A stretch of 64,000 bases of DNA. It comes from Angelobacter sp036557225. GTDB lineage: Bacteria > Acidobacteriota > Terriglobia > Terriglobales > Acidobacteriaceae. The notes beneath the pieces were generated by a model. The model had not been told where the DNA came from and ran no database searches. It saw only the letters and a program-made list of their open reading frames with translations. The number at the start of each line of letters is the position of its first letter. Positions within the stretch are counted from its first letter, which is position 1. The stretch covers positions 1 through 64,000 of the forward strand of contig DATBHX010000080.1 in assembly GCA_036557225.1 (NCBI GenBank), in the 5' to 3' direction. This document shows, piece by piece, positions 1 through 7,072 of this stretch. A program made the translations under genes and the position numbers.

Positions 1-365
1 ACAAACGTCGTCCGCTCAATACCCATGTATTTCCGGCCATACATGCTCTTTTCCTTGAGCACGCCGAACTGCTGGACCACCGTCTTGTCGACATCGGCCA
101 GGAGAGAATAGGGCAAGTCATATTTCTCTTTGAACTTCTTCTGGGCTGAGGGCTTGTCGGCAGAAATGCCGAACACGATCGCCCCGGCCTTCTGGATTTT
201 CTTGAATGCGTCGCGGAACCCGCACGCTTCCAGCGTTCAACCGGGCGTATTGGCCTTGGGATAAAAGAACAGGACCACGTTCTTGCCCCGATAGTCCTTC
301 AGGGCTACCGGCTGGCCATCTTCATTGGCAAGAGTGAACTCGGGGGCTTTATCATTAACTTCCAT
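1..365 (-). CDS. bcp: Peroxiredoxin, BCP/PrxQ type, probable selenoprotein (3' end outside window)
   Basis: This is a thiol peroxidase that reduces hydroperoxides in the cytoplasm. Reading leftward from the ATG at 365-363, the frame encodes a standard BCP/PrxQ N-terminus (APEFTLANEDG, KDYRGKNVVLFFYPKANTPG). An in-frame TGA follows at 239-237, codon 43, and the frame continues without fault (TLEACGFRDAF, IVFGISADKPSAQKKF, YDLPYSLLADVDKTV, GRKYMGIERTTFV) to the window edge. The family motif is TPGCTxEAC, so the TGA sits exactly on the peroxidatic cysteine, and the PrxQ resolving Cys is present at codon 48. A hairpin starts 9 nt after the TGA. I read the UGA as selenocysteine; a nonsense mutation or sequencing error is the alternative. 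Sec-containing peroxiredoxins are known. The gene is divergent from the Tat-exported protein gene, whose start is about 25 bp away. Confidence 0.85.
208..227 (-). promoter_or_regulatory. Candidate bacterial SECIS hairpin after in-frame UGA
   Basis: Nucleotides 10-29 after the UGA of the peroxiredoxin gene can fold into GCGU+GCGG paired with CCGC+ACGC, giving 8 base pairs with one bulged G and the apical loop GUU. The first loop nucleotide is a G lying 17 nt after the UGA. Bacterial SECIS models ask for a short apical loop beginning with G at roughly 16-37 nt from the UGA, so the geometry fits. The same codons are conserved in Cys-type homologues and the region is GC-rich, so a chance hairpin is possible. 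Confidence 0.6.
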
Positions 366-389
366 GGATTTTCCGTGTTTATAACGTCA

Positions 390-1622
390 ATGAATTTATA
401 TAGCAGAAGAAAGTTCCTGGCCAGCCTGGCTTGCGCGATTCTGAGCCTGCTGGCCTTCGCCTCCATCGATGCACAACAGCGCCGCAAAGCGCACAAGCTG
501 CGCGCTACCGCCGTGCTTGAGGTCACCACCGATCCGGTAGGAGTCGTTTCTACCCGTGTGATTCCTGTGACCATTCTTTCCGACGGCAACTTCTACGATG
601 CCGGCACCTACAAAGCCTCACCCCGGCCCATGGCGCTCGATAACGGCATCGTGTACGAGGCGCAAAAAAGCGGCGTTGCCGCAGGCTTTGTGACCATCGA
701 CAAAAGCGTCAACAACAACGGCTGGACCGCGAGCGGAAAATGGCAGCCTGTTACCACGGCCAAGAAGGCGGAACCGACCCCGACGCCCGTCAATATCGCC
801 GACCAGAGACCTATTCTGCATCACGGTGACGCGGGGACCGCGGCCACCGTACCAAGCGTTCCGTCGCCATCGGCGAGCCCAACACCTGTCACTGTTCCAG
901 ATCACTCTTCGCCTTCTTCATCTTCGTCCTCAGCCGATTCGGAACGGCCGGTTCTGCGGCGGCGTGAGTCAGAAAAGCCCGACGCTTCGCCATCGCCCAC
1001 GCCTGCTGCAGCCCCGGCGCAAGCCGAGGGCACAGTACCAAAGGCGCCTCTGCCTGTCGTCGCTGCAGGAACCAGGACGATGGTTGGGATCTCTGACACC
1101 CAGTCCGTCGATCCCCGCTCCTTTGATTTTGTATGGAAGCCCGGCGAAGAACAGCAGATGGAAGGTAAAATGCGCAAGCTGCTGCTCTCCCAGTTGCCGC
1201 GTGAAAACGCCCAGCTACCTCCCAGCGCGCTCAAAAACGTGGTCATGCATTCTTTTGACCTGGATTTAAGCAATGATGCCGTTCTTGTCATGAGCGCGGA
1301 GGTCCCCGGCAGCTATCTCGCGCCAGGCGCTAAAAATGCTCCGGCTGCTTCGTCAAAGTTCGTTGATCGTTATGTGACCGTGATTGCGCGCGTGGATTTT
1401 GAAGGCGTGCCGCAGAAGCTCGCCTCCAGCGTGACCGATTCAACACGCCTTGACGTCGCCCCGCGCCTGGAGCTGATTGACGCAGTGGATGTTGACGGCG
1501 ATGGCCTGGCCGAATTGCTCTTCCGCCAATATAGCTTTGACGAAAAGAGCTTCATCATTTATGGCGTTGGCCGCAACAGTGTAACCAAAGTGTTTGAAGG
1601 CGCCAGTACATCGTTGAAATAA
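390..1622 (+). CDS. Tat-exported protein of unknown function with Pro/Ser-rich linker
   Basis: I do not recognise a named family. The ATG at 390 gives 411 residues; an in-frame GTG at 375 is a less likely start. The N-terminus holds a twin-arginine motif (SRRKFL, residues 5-10), then a hydrophobic stretch and an AxA-like end near residue 28, so export by Tat is likely. A segment of about 100 residues (roughly 130-230) is rich in Pro, Ser and Thr and looks like an unstructured linker. The C-terminal half is globular and ends with a DVDGDGLAELLF segment resembling the Asp/Gly calcium-type loops of FG-GAP/VCBS repeats. The gene is divergent from the peroxiredoxin gene. Confidence 0.8.
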   Translation: MNLYSRRKFLASLACAILSLLAFASIDAQQRRKAHKLRATAVLEVTTDPVGVVSTRVIPVTILSDGNFYDAGTYKASPRPMALDNGIVYEAQKSGVAAGFVTIDKSVNNNGWTASGKWQPVTTAKKAEPTPTPVNIADQRPILHHGDAGTAATVPSVPSPSASPTPVTVPDHSSPSSSSSSADSERPVLRRRESEKPDASPSPTPAAAPAQAEGTVPKAPLPVVAAGTRTMVGISDTQSVDPRSFDFVWKPGEEQQMEGKMRKLLLSQLPRENAQLPPSALKNVVMHSFDLDLSNDAVLVMSAEVPGSYLAPGAKNAPAASSKFVDRYVTVIARVDFEGVPQKLASSVTDSTRLDVAPRLELIDAVDVDGDGLAELLFRQYSFDEKSFIIYGVGRNSVTKVFEGASTSLK

Positions 1623-1674
1623 ATCCAGGCATTGCAGAAGCACTGCGGCCTTGTGAGCTCGCACTCCCAACAAC

Positions 1675-1713
1675 AAAAATGGACGGTCCAAAGCAAAATC
1701 CTCTGGACCGTCC
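1675..1713 (-). terminator. Rho-independent terminator of the di-haem cytochrome gene
   Basis: A perfect 10-bp inverted repeat (1681-1690 and 1704-1713, arm GGACGGTCCA) is followed, in the leftward direction, by the U-rich run ATTTTTG. It lies 37 bp beyond the stop of the leftward cytochrome gene. Confidence 0.8.
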
Positions 1714-1749
1714 CACTAGGAGCGCTGCCAATGCCCGCCGCCGTTGCAG

Positions 1750-3909
1750 CTACGGTGTTGCCGGCGGGTTATGCAGGTTGTCCCTGAAAGTAGGCAGCGG
1801 AGTTGCGCTTCCCCCCGCTCCCACCGCCGGGAGAGTCCCCAGGTTGGGTACAAACAGCTGGGGATGATCAAACGGCTTCTTCTGATAACGGACGCGATCA
1901 TCGGTCATGGCTTTCAACAGAGCCACCAGACCGCTCTTTTCCGCGTCGGTGAGACCCAGGACTTCAATGTTCGGGTCGAGATTGGCTTGATTAAAGTCGG
2001 CAAAGTTGCCGCCGCGATCGTAGAAGTTCACGACATCCAGCAGGCTCAGATCACCGCCATTGTGGAAATAAGGCGCCGTCAGCTCCACGTTGCGCAGACC
2101 CGGCGTTTTGAATGCACCATCCACAGCCACACGCTCGCCCGGCTGCAACAGGTTGAAGGCGATCCCCTCTTCCGGCCTGGCCGCGATCAGCGGTGCTCCG
2201 GTGCAGCCGGTGAACGTCACTCCCCCGATCACTGCTGTGCCAAAGTCACATTGATTGGGCTGCTGGAAGAAACGCGACAGGGAGAGAGGCAGGTTCTTGG
2301 GACCAATGGTCGCCCCCACCCCAATGTCGTCGCAGCTTCCATCAATGTTGCCGGCGCAACGTGTGACCGCGGTGTTGTAAAAGCCATTGTCATACACCGC
2401 GACCTGATCGTTGCCCATGAGCATGCGCTCCAGTTTTTCGTCGCGCACATTCTGAACTGAAGCGTTTGTAGTCTCCGGACCGCCATGGCAGGAAATACAG
2501 TTGCCCTTGCCCTGGAATACCTGCAGACCGAGTTTTTCCTGGTCGCCCCACGTACCGAAGCCGTTGGCATCAGCCACCTGGGTGAAGGTGGTTGGATCTC
2601 CGGAATCAAAAGCGCGGTCGAAGGGCGAATCATCGGCGCGCAGTGTTGCTTCATACATCTGGATGGCAATTCCCCAGAAAAGCGAGAAATTGAACTCCAT
2701 CTGCGTGAATTGATCAGTGGTCAAGGGCGCGCCCGTAGGTTTCGATAGCTTGATGCCCACCGTGCCATCCGGATCGTTTCCGCCCGTGAAGGTCACGATC
2801 TGGTTTGAACCCCACCATCTGTTGTCGAAGGCAGCTTTGATCAGCGCCTGATAGCTGGGCGTAATTCCGGGTTGAGGAGCGCGACTCATTGGCCCCAGAA
2901 CGCCGTCTGTCGGCGATACCAGCTGGTTGGGAAGGCCGTGCTGGAATGCCAGCATCTTCTTTCCCACCTTGGCAAAGCTACGGTTGCCAAACGACATCTC
3001 CAGGTCGCTGGTCGTCGGCCCTACAGCCTGTGACGCCAGCGATGCATTCAGCAATCGAGCTGGTCCGACCAGACGAACCTTCTGTGTCGGCCCACCGCCA
3101 GCTTTGCAGAGACCCAGCGAGTCCAACCCCAGCGGACCGCAGTTGATCAGTACGCGGGCAAAGGGGTTGAGATCGCCAATCGGATCCACGCCGTTGAATT
3201 CGTGGCGGGCGCGTCCATCCCAGAAGTTCCGGAAGTTAAACACCGCATTGATCGTCGTCGGCGTGTTGCGAGGTTCCACGCGGCGGGCCCGGCCATTGGC
3301 GTCAAATGCCGGGTCGACAGCCGCGTTTCCCGCGTCGCAGGTATTGCCCAGGTTTGGCTGATCCGCCGGACAGGGGCTGGGTGTAACGTCAACAAACGCA
3401 GAGTTGAACACGCCTTGTGACGAAACGATGTCATTGGTCAGCGGACGAGTGATGTGAAATGGAAAGTCGGCTTCCGTCAATTGATAGTTAGCGGAAAAAC
3501 CAGGATCAAAGTTATTGTCCGGCGGAATCGCCCGCAGGCCAGGATCAATCTGGTTCTTGGTGCGGCTGTCAGCGCCGGCGTTGAAGTGGCAACTGGCACA
3601 AGCCTGGCCGTCACTTCCACCCGCCTGGTCCCAGAACAGGGCCTTTCCCAGCGCAATGGCCGCCGCTTTTGCATCCGGAGTGACATTCCCATTGATATCG
3701 GTTTTGAGAAATGCTTCCAGATTGCCAGGCTTAGGAGTAGTTATACTCTTAAGCGACCCAAGTGGTGTCGTAGCCGGTTGTGTAGTCGACTGTGCGTGCA
3801 GGGTTGAAGGTAGTTTAACTGCCGTTAGATAAACAATCCCAGCGAATAGGATTGTCCAGATCAGGGCCCGTGTCGTTCTAGTCGTTCTTATGAGCCAGAT
3901 TACTTGCAT
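1750..3909 (-). CDS. Di-haem cytochrome c peroxidase / MauG family protein
   Basis: This is an exported c-type di-haem protein of the bacterial cytochrome c peroxidase/MauG superfamily, which act in the periplasm on peroxide or on protein substrates. An N-terminal hydrophobic segment (about residues 14-32) is a signal or anchor. Two haem-binding motifs are present, CASCH (residues 104-108) and CISCH (471-475), each in its expected half. At 719 residues it is about twice the length of classical CcpA-type peroxidases (~350), with the extra sequence mostly between the haem sites. A GAAGGAG ribosome site precedes the ATG. The physiological substrate cannot be told from sequence. Confidence 0.85.
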   Translation of the reverse strand: MQVIWLIRTTRTTRALIWTILFAGIVYLTAVKLPSTLHAQSTTQPATTPLGSLKSITTPKPGNLEAFLKTDINGNVTPDAKAAAIALGKALFWDQAGGSDGQACASCHFNAGADSRTKNQIDPGLRAIPPDNNFDPGFSANYQLTEADFPFHITRPLTNDIVSSQGVFNSAFVDVTPSPCPADQPNLGNTCDAGNAAVDPAFDANGRARRVEPRNTPTTINAVFNFRNFWDGRARHEFNGVDPIGDLNPFARVLINCGPLGLDSLGLCKAGGGPTQKVRLVGPARLLNASLASQAVGPTTSDLEMSFGNRSFAKVGKKMLAFQHGLPNQLVSPTDGVLGPMSRAPQPGITPSYQALIKAAFDNRWWGSNQIVTFTGGNDPDGTVGIKLSKPTGAPLTTDQFTQMEFNFSLFWGIAIQMYEATLRADDSPFDRAFDSGDPTTFTQVADANGFGTWGDQEKLGLQVFQGKGNCISCHGGPETTNASVQNVRDEKLERMLMGNDQVAVYDNGFYNTAVTRCAGNIDGSCDDIGVGATIGPKNLPLSLSRFFQQPNQCDFGTAVIGGVTFTGCTGAPLIAARPEEGIAFNLLQPGERVAVDGAFKTPGLRNVELTAPYFHNGGDLSLLDVVNFYDRGGNFADFNQANLDPNIEVLGLTDAEKSGLVALLKAMTDDRVRYQKKPFDHPQLFVPNLGTLPAVGAGGSATPLPTFRDNLHNPPATP

Positions 3910-3931
3910 TTAGGTCTTCTCCTTCAAAGAC

Positions 3932-3948
3932 ACGTCTGGTATAGACGT
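3932..3948. promoter_or_regulatory. Inverted repeat upstream of the cytochrome start
   Basis: ACGTCT and AGACGT form perfect 6-bp arms around the 5-bp spacer GGTAT. The repeat lies 23-39 bp upstream of the start codon of the di-haem cytochrome gene, a position suited to an operator or a core promoter element. No regulator is identified. Confidence 0.3.
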
Positions 3949-4198
3949 TGGTTTGAGTTAACGTCAGACGGGTCCGTGCGCGCGCGGACTTGGGCGAATC
4001 CTTTGCGCGATGGGGCCCAGCGGGATGTATTGGGGGGAACCGGAAGAGTCCTTGTTGCAGTCCTGGATCTCGCCGAAGGGGGCCCCGTACGCCGTCACGT
4101 TCGCTTGCAGTGATGCAGTGGGGCGAAACACAAAAACGGCAGTTTGATAGCTGATCTCAAACTAGCGTTACACGTGACTTCTGACTGGGTCTTGAAGG

Positions 4199-4231
4199 TT
4201 TTCTGAAAATTTTCTGAAAGTTTTATGAAAC
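4199..4231. repeat. Three tandem 11-bp repeats, candidate response-regulator site
   Basis: Three contiguous copies of the 11-mer TTTTcTGAAAn occupy 4199-4209, 4210-4220 and 4221-4231; the third reads TTTTATGAAAC. The 11-bp phasing places each copy on the same DNA face, as in the tandem half-sites bound by OmpR/PhoB-type regulators. The repeats are about 290 bp upstream of the cytochrome gene. Confidence 0.4.
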
Positions 4232-4407
4232 TGCAAAAGAAGTAGCAAAGATTTGCAGCTTTGTGATCACTATCTTTGATTTTGATGTGTCGTAACTCTC
4301 TAGTCTAGGGAGTCTTTATTTCACTACCAGAAACTAGAGTTCACTATTCGATCATGCCTATGTGCATGTTAGTGACAAAGAGTAGATTGTGGGGGACGAG
4401 AATACTT

Positions 4408-4689
4408 TCATCCCCCGCTCACTGCCGGCACAATCAATATCTCCGCACCGTTCGGCACTTTGGTAGCCAGGCCGTCGGCAAAACGGATGGCTTCCTCGCC
4501 AACAAAAATATTGATGTGCTGGCGTACCTCGCCCTGTTCATCCACAATGCGATCGCGGAGGGCCGGGTGGGTCTTCCACAAAGCTTCCAGCGCCTCGCCT
4601 ACGGTTGCAGGTGAACTCGAGATCGCAATCGAGGCTTGGCCTCCCGACAGAGAGGCTAGATAGCTCGGAATGCGAAAGCTGATCGCCAT
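4408..4689 (-). CDS. MoaD/ThiS-family ubiquitin-like sulfur carrier
   Basis: A 93-residue beta-grasp protein. It has the family pattern: hydrophobic N-terminal strand (SFRIPSYL), the segment TVGEALEALWKTHPALRDRI, a central FVGEE turn, then VPNGAEILIVPAVSGG with a C-terminal Gly-Gly at residues 92-93. The Gly-Gly end is where E1-like enzymes adenylate and thiocarboxylate these carriers, for molybdopterin, thiamine or cysteine synthesis. No E1 enzyme or cofactor-pathway gene lies nearby, so the pathway is undetermined. The gene starts 3 bp after the stop of the BNR-repeat gene and is almost certainly co-transcribed with it. Confidence 0.85.
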   Translation of the reverse strand: MAISFRIPSYLASLSGGQASIAISSSPATVGEALEALWKTHPALRDRIVDEQGEVRQHINIFVGEEAIRFADGLATKVPNGAEILIVPAVSGG

Positions 4690-4692
4690 GGT

Positions 4693-5931
4693 CTATCTCT
4701 TGCCCCGCGCACGGCCTTTGGCCATTCGTTTTGCCGGCACTTTCTTACCGCTCGCCTTCCCCGGCTTTCTTTTCTCTGTGCCTCCGTGCCTCCGTGGCAG
4801 GGCTTCTCCGCCATCCACCAACGCAGCGCGCACACAGACCACCGCAGGTAGTCCCTCGATCACCAGCTGCCATGACTTGCCTTCATCGGCTGAGCCGTAG
4901 ACTTTGCCACTTCGGGTGCCAAAGTAAATTCCCGCAGACTCACAGGTATCTGTGGCTAAGGAATCGCGCAACACAGTCTCCAGAGCATTTTTCTGTGGCA
5001 GACCGCGCGTGAGCGGCTCCCAACTCTTGCCGGCATTGCGTGTCCGATAGACACGCAGCTTGCCCTCAGGCGTGCAGCGATACTCATCCGATTCAATGGG
5101 CACGATATAGACCGTGTCCGGATCATGAGGGTGGATCGCCATGCAGAAGCCAAAATCTGAAGGCACGCCGTTGGCAATGTCAGTCCAGGAGTTGCCGCCA
5201 TCATCGCTACGGTAGAGCCCCCAGTGGTTCTGCAGGAAGAGGCGTTGCGGCTGCGCCGGATGTTGCACCATCTTATGCACGCACTGGCCGAACTCGGGAT
5301 ACTTCTCCGGAAGAAACTCGGCGCGGACTCCCTGGTTGCGCGCCTGCCAGGTATCGCCGCCATCGTCGGTGCGATACGCTCCCGCCGTGGAAATCGCGAT
5401 GAACATCCGTTTACGGTCAGCCGGATCCGGAAGAATCGTGTGCAGGCACATCCCTCCTCCTCCCGGCACCCATTTGGCGCGATGCGGGTGCTCCAGCAGC
5501 CCCTGCACAGGAGACCAGGTCTCTCCCGCATCCCGTGATTCAAAGAGCGCGGCAGGCTCTACGCCGCAATACAGCGTCTCTGGTTCTTCCTCGCGACCGA
5601 GGCGAATCTGCCAGATATTTTTCAACGTCAGCTTGGACTCCACCGGAAACTTCACCGAGTAAGTCTCCGGTTCGGTAATGGTCTTGCCGTAATTGTCCGA
5701 CGAGCAGAGCACCGTGCCCCAGCGGAAGCTTTGCTGCGCCCACCACAGCCGATGCCGTCCCTGCCTCTGGTCGAACGCCATCGCATAAACCGGCGATCCG
5801 ATGGAATACGGGCCGCCCACGTCCCATTTTTTACGGGCGCCGTTCGAGCGCAGTACAAACGCGCCCTTCATCGTACCCACCATCAAGACCACATCGCCCT
5901 TTTTCGCCGAAACATGTTTCACCGACGGCAT
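4693..5931 (-). CDS. BNR/sialidase-like beta-propeller protein
   Basis: A 412-residue protein with repeated Asp-box-like segments (SRDAGETW, TDDGGDTW, SDDGGNSW, TRNAGKSW, SADEGKSW) typical of BNR/sialidase-fold propellers. No signal peptide is evident, so it is probably cytoplasmic. Although often named exo-alpha-sialidase or glycosyl hydrolase, I see no clear catalytic arginine triad and do not claim sialidase activity. The start at 5931 is chosen because GGAGG lies 5 bp upstream; an in-frame start at 5958 has no such site. The C-terminal ~40 residues are Lys/Arg-rich and are partly encoded by an octamer repeat (4773-4796). It is paired with the MoaD-like gene. Confidence 0.8.
   Translation of the reverse strand: MPSVKHVSAKKGDVVLMVGTMKGAFVLRSNGARKKWDVGGPYSIGSPVYAMAFDQRQGRHRLWWAQQSFRWGTVLCSSDNYGKTITEPETYSVKFPVESKLTLKNIWQIRLGREEEPETLYCGVEPAALFESRDAGETWSPVQGLLEHPHRAKWVPGGGGMCLHTILPDPADRKRMFIAISTAGAYRTDDGGDTWQARNQGVRAEFLPEKYPEFGQCVHKMVQHPAQPQRLFLQNHWGLYRSDDGGNSWTDIANGVPSDFGFCMAIHPHDPDTVYIVPIESDEYRCTPEGKLRVYRTRNAGKSWEPLTRGLPQKNALETVLRDSLATDTCESAGIYFGTRSGKVYGSADEGKSWQLVIEGLPAVVCVRAALVDGGEALPRRHGGTEKRKPGKASGKKVPAKRMAKGRARGKR
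4773..4796. repeat. CCTCCGTG octamer array inside a coding sequence
   Basis: Three tandem octamers (TCTCTGTG, then CCTCCGTG twice) encode the RRHGGTE part of the basic C-terminal tail of the BNR protein. Arrays of this type (CACGGAGG units) are, to my recollection, interspersed repeats in many environmental bacteria. Their presence suggests the tail was acquired by repeat insertion. Confidence 0.5.
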
Positions 5932-6096
5932 GTTTCCCTCCGGAAAGAAATCAACCAAATATTTTAGCTGTTCCTGATCGTTGCTGTTTCATCTTGGGCA
6001 CAAGCCTTCAAGAAATTAATTTGAACTAAAAGCATCTGAGCCGCTAAGATGTTGCGTCGAAAATCATTTCAATCTGGCAACAACGGAGACACAGCG

Positions 6097-7026
6097 ATGC
6101 GTAAAGCCTTTCTTGCCCTGGCTCTTTTCTCGTTTTTTGGTGCATTGCAAGCCCTGGCCCAGCAAGATTTCAGCAAGGTGGAGATGAAGGTCCAGAAAGT
6201 CGCAGGGACGGTTTACATGCTGGAAGGCGCGGGAGGGAACATCGGCGCCTCGGTTGGCGACGACGGAATCGTCATGGTTGATGACGAGTTTTTGCCGCTG
6301 GCAGACAAAATTGAAGCCGCTCTCAAAGGCATTACCGACAAACCGGTCAAGGTGGTGTTGAACACGCACTGGCACGGCGACCACACCGGCGGCAATCCGC
6401 ATTTCGGAGAAAAAGCACCCATCGTGGCCCAGGAGAACGTGCGCAAGCGCCTGGCCAGCGGCGGCAAGACTCGCTTCGGTGAGACTAAGCCCGCCGACAA
6501 ATCTGCTCTGCCCATCATTACCTTTGAAGATGCGGTCTCCGTCCACCTAAACGGCGAAGACATCCGCGCCATCCACTTTCCCCATGGCCATACCGACGGC
6601 GACAGCGTCATCTTTTTCACTCAGTCCAACGTGGTCCATATGGGCGACGATTTTTTCAACGGCGGAATGTTTCCTTTTATTGACATCGATAGCGGCGGCA
6701 GCGTCCAGGGCATGATCGCGGGCGACGAAAAAGTCCTGGCTGAAGTCCCTGACGATGTGAAGATCATCCCCGGGCATGGCCCCCTTGCCACCAAAGCTGA
6801 CCTGCGCAAATTTGTCGATGTGCTCAAGGAAACAACCGCCGCGGTCGAAGCTGGCATAAAGAAAGGCAAGACCCTGGATCAGCTGAAGCAGGAGAAAGTC
6901 CTGGCGAAATGGGATAGCTGGGGACAGGGTTTCATCAAGACTGATATGTTCATTGAAGTTCTGTACGACAGCTTGAAAAACAAGCCGTCAGGCCCGCAGA
7001 GTTCCCACGGGCACATAACCAAATAA
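6097..7026 (+). CDS. Exported metallo-beta-lactamase-fold hydrolase
   Basis: A 309-residue periplasmic or secreted MBL-fold protein. The ATG at 6097 is chosen because it opens a clean signal peptide (MRKAFLALALFSFFGALQALA) with GGAG upstream; the frame is open further upstream without a better start. Zinc ligands are the HWHGDH motif (H91, H93, D95, H96), a second His in PHGHTDGD (about residue 163) and a third in the IPGHGP motif near 220. The family includes class B beta-lactamases, SoxH/quinoprotein-relay type proteins and other hydrolases. Nothing in the sequence singles out a substrate. Confidence 0.85.
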   Translation: MRKAFLALALFSFFGALQALAQQDFSKVEMKVQKVAGTVYMLEGAGGNIGASVGDDGIVMVDDEFLPLADKIEAALKGITDKPVKVVLNTHWHGDHTGGNPHFGEKAPIVAQENVRKRLASGGKTRFGETKPADKSALPIITFEDAVSVHLNGEDIRAIHFPHGHTDGDSVIFFTQSNVVHMGDDFFNGGMFPFIDIDSGGSVQGMIAGDEKVLAEVPDDVKIIPGHGPLATKADLRKFVDVLKETTAAVEAGIKKGKTLDQLKQEKVLAKWDSWGQGFIKTDMFIEVLYDSLKNKPSGPQSSHGHITK

Positions 7027-7045
7027 CTTTTGGAAGCTGCATGCT

Positions 7046-7072
7046 GCGAAGCGGCTAGCTCAGCCGCTTCGC
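7046..7072. terminator. Hairpin between convergent genes
   Basis: An 11-bp perfect inverted repeat (7046-7056 and 7062-7072, arm GCGAAGCGGCT) spans the end of gatB and the space after the MBL gene. No U-tract follows on either strand, so intrinsic termination is doubtful; a bidirectional pause or block site is possible. Confidence 0.35.

Larger units (their letters stand above)
3910..4407. other. Intergenic region upstream of the di-haem cytochrome gene, with regulatory-like repeats
   Basis: I see no convincing gene in these 498 bases; small ORFs here lack ribosome sites and coding character. The half nearer the cytochrome start is GC-rich, while 4140-4350 is AT-rich. It holds an inverted repeat at 3932-3948, three tandem 11-mers at 4199-4231, and a near-perfect 19-nt palindrome at 4295-4313 (arms ACTCtCTAG and CTAGgGAGT) followed by CTTTATTT. 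Confidence 0.6.

Noticed and set aside
1744..2460. 238-residue plus-strand open frame opposite the di-haem cytochrome
   Set aside because: Shadow of a gene with two intact haem motifs on the other strand.
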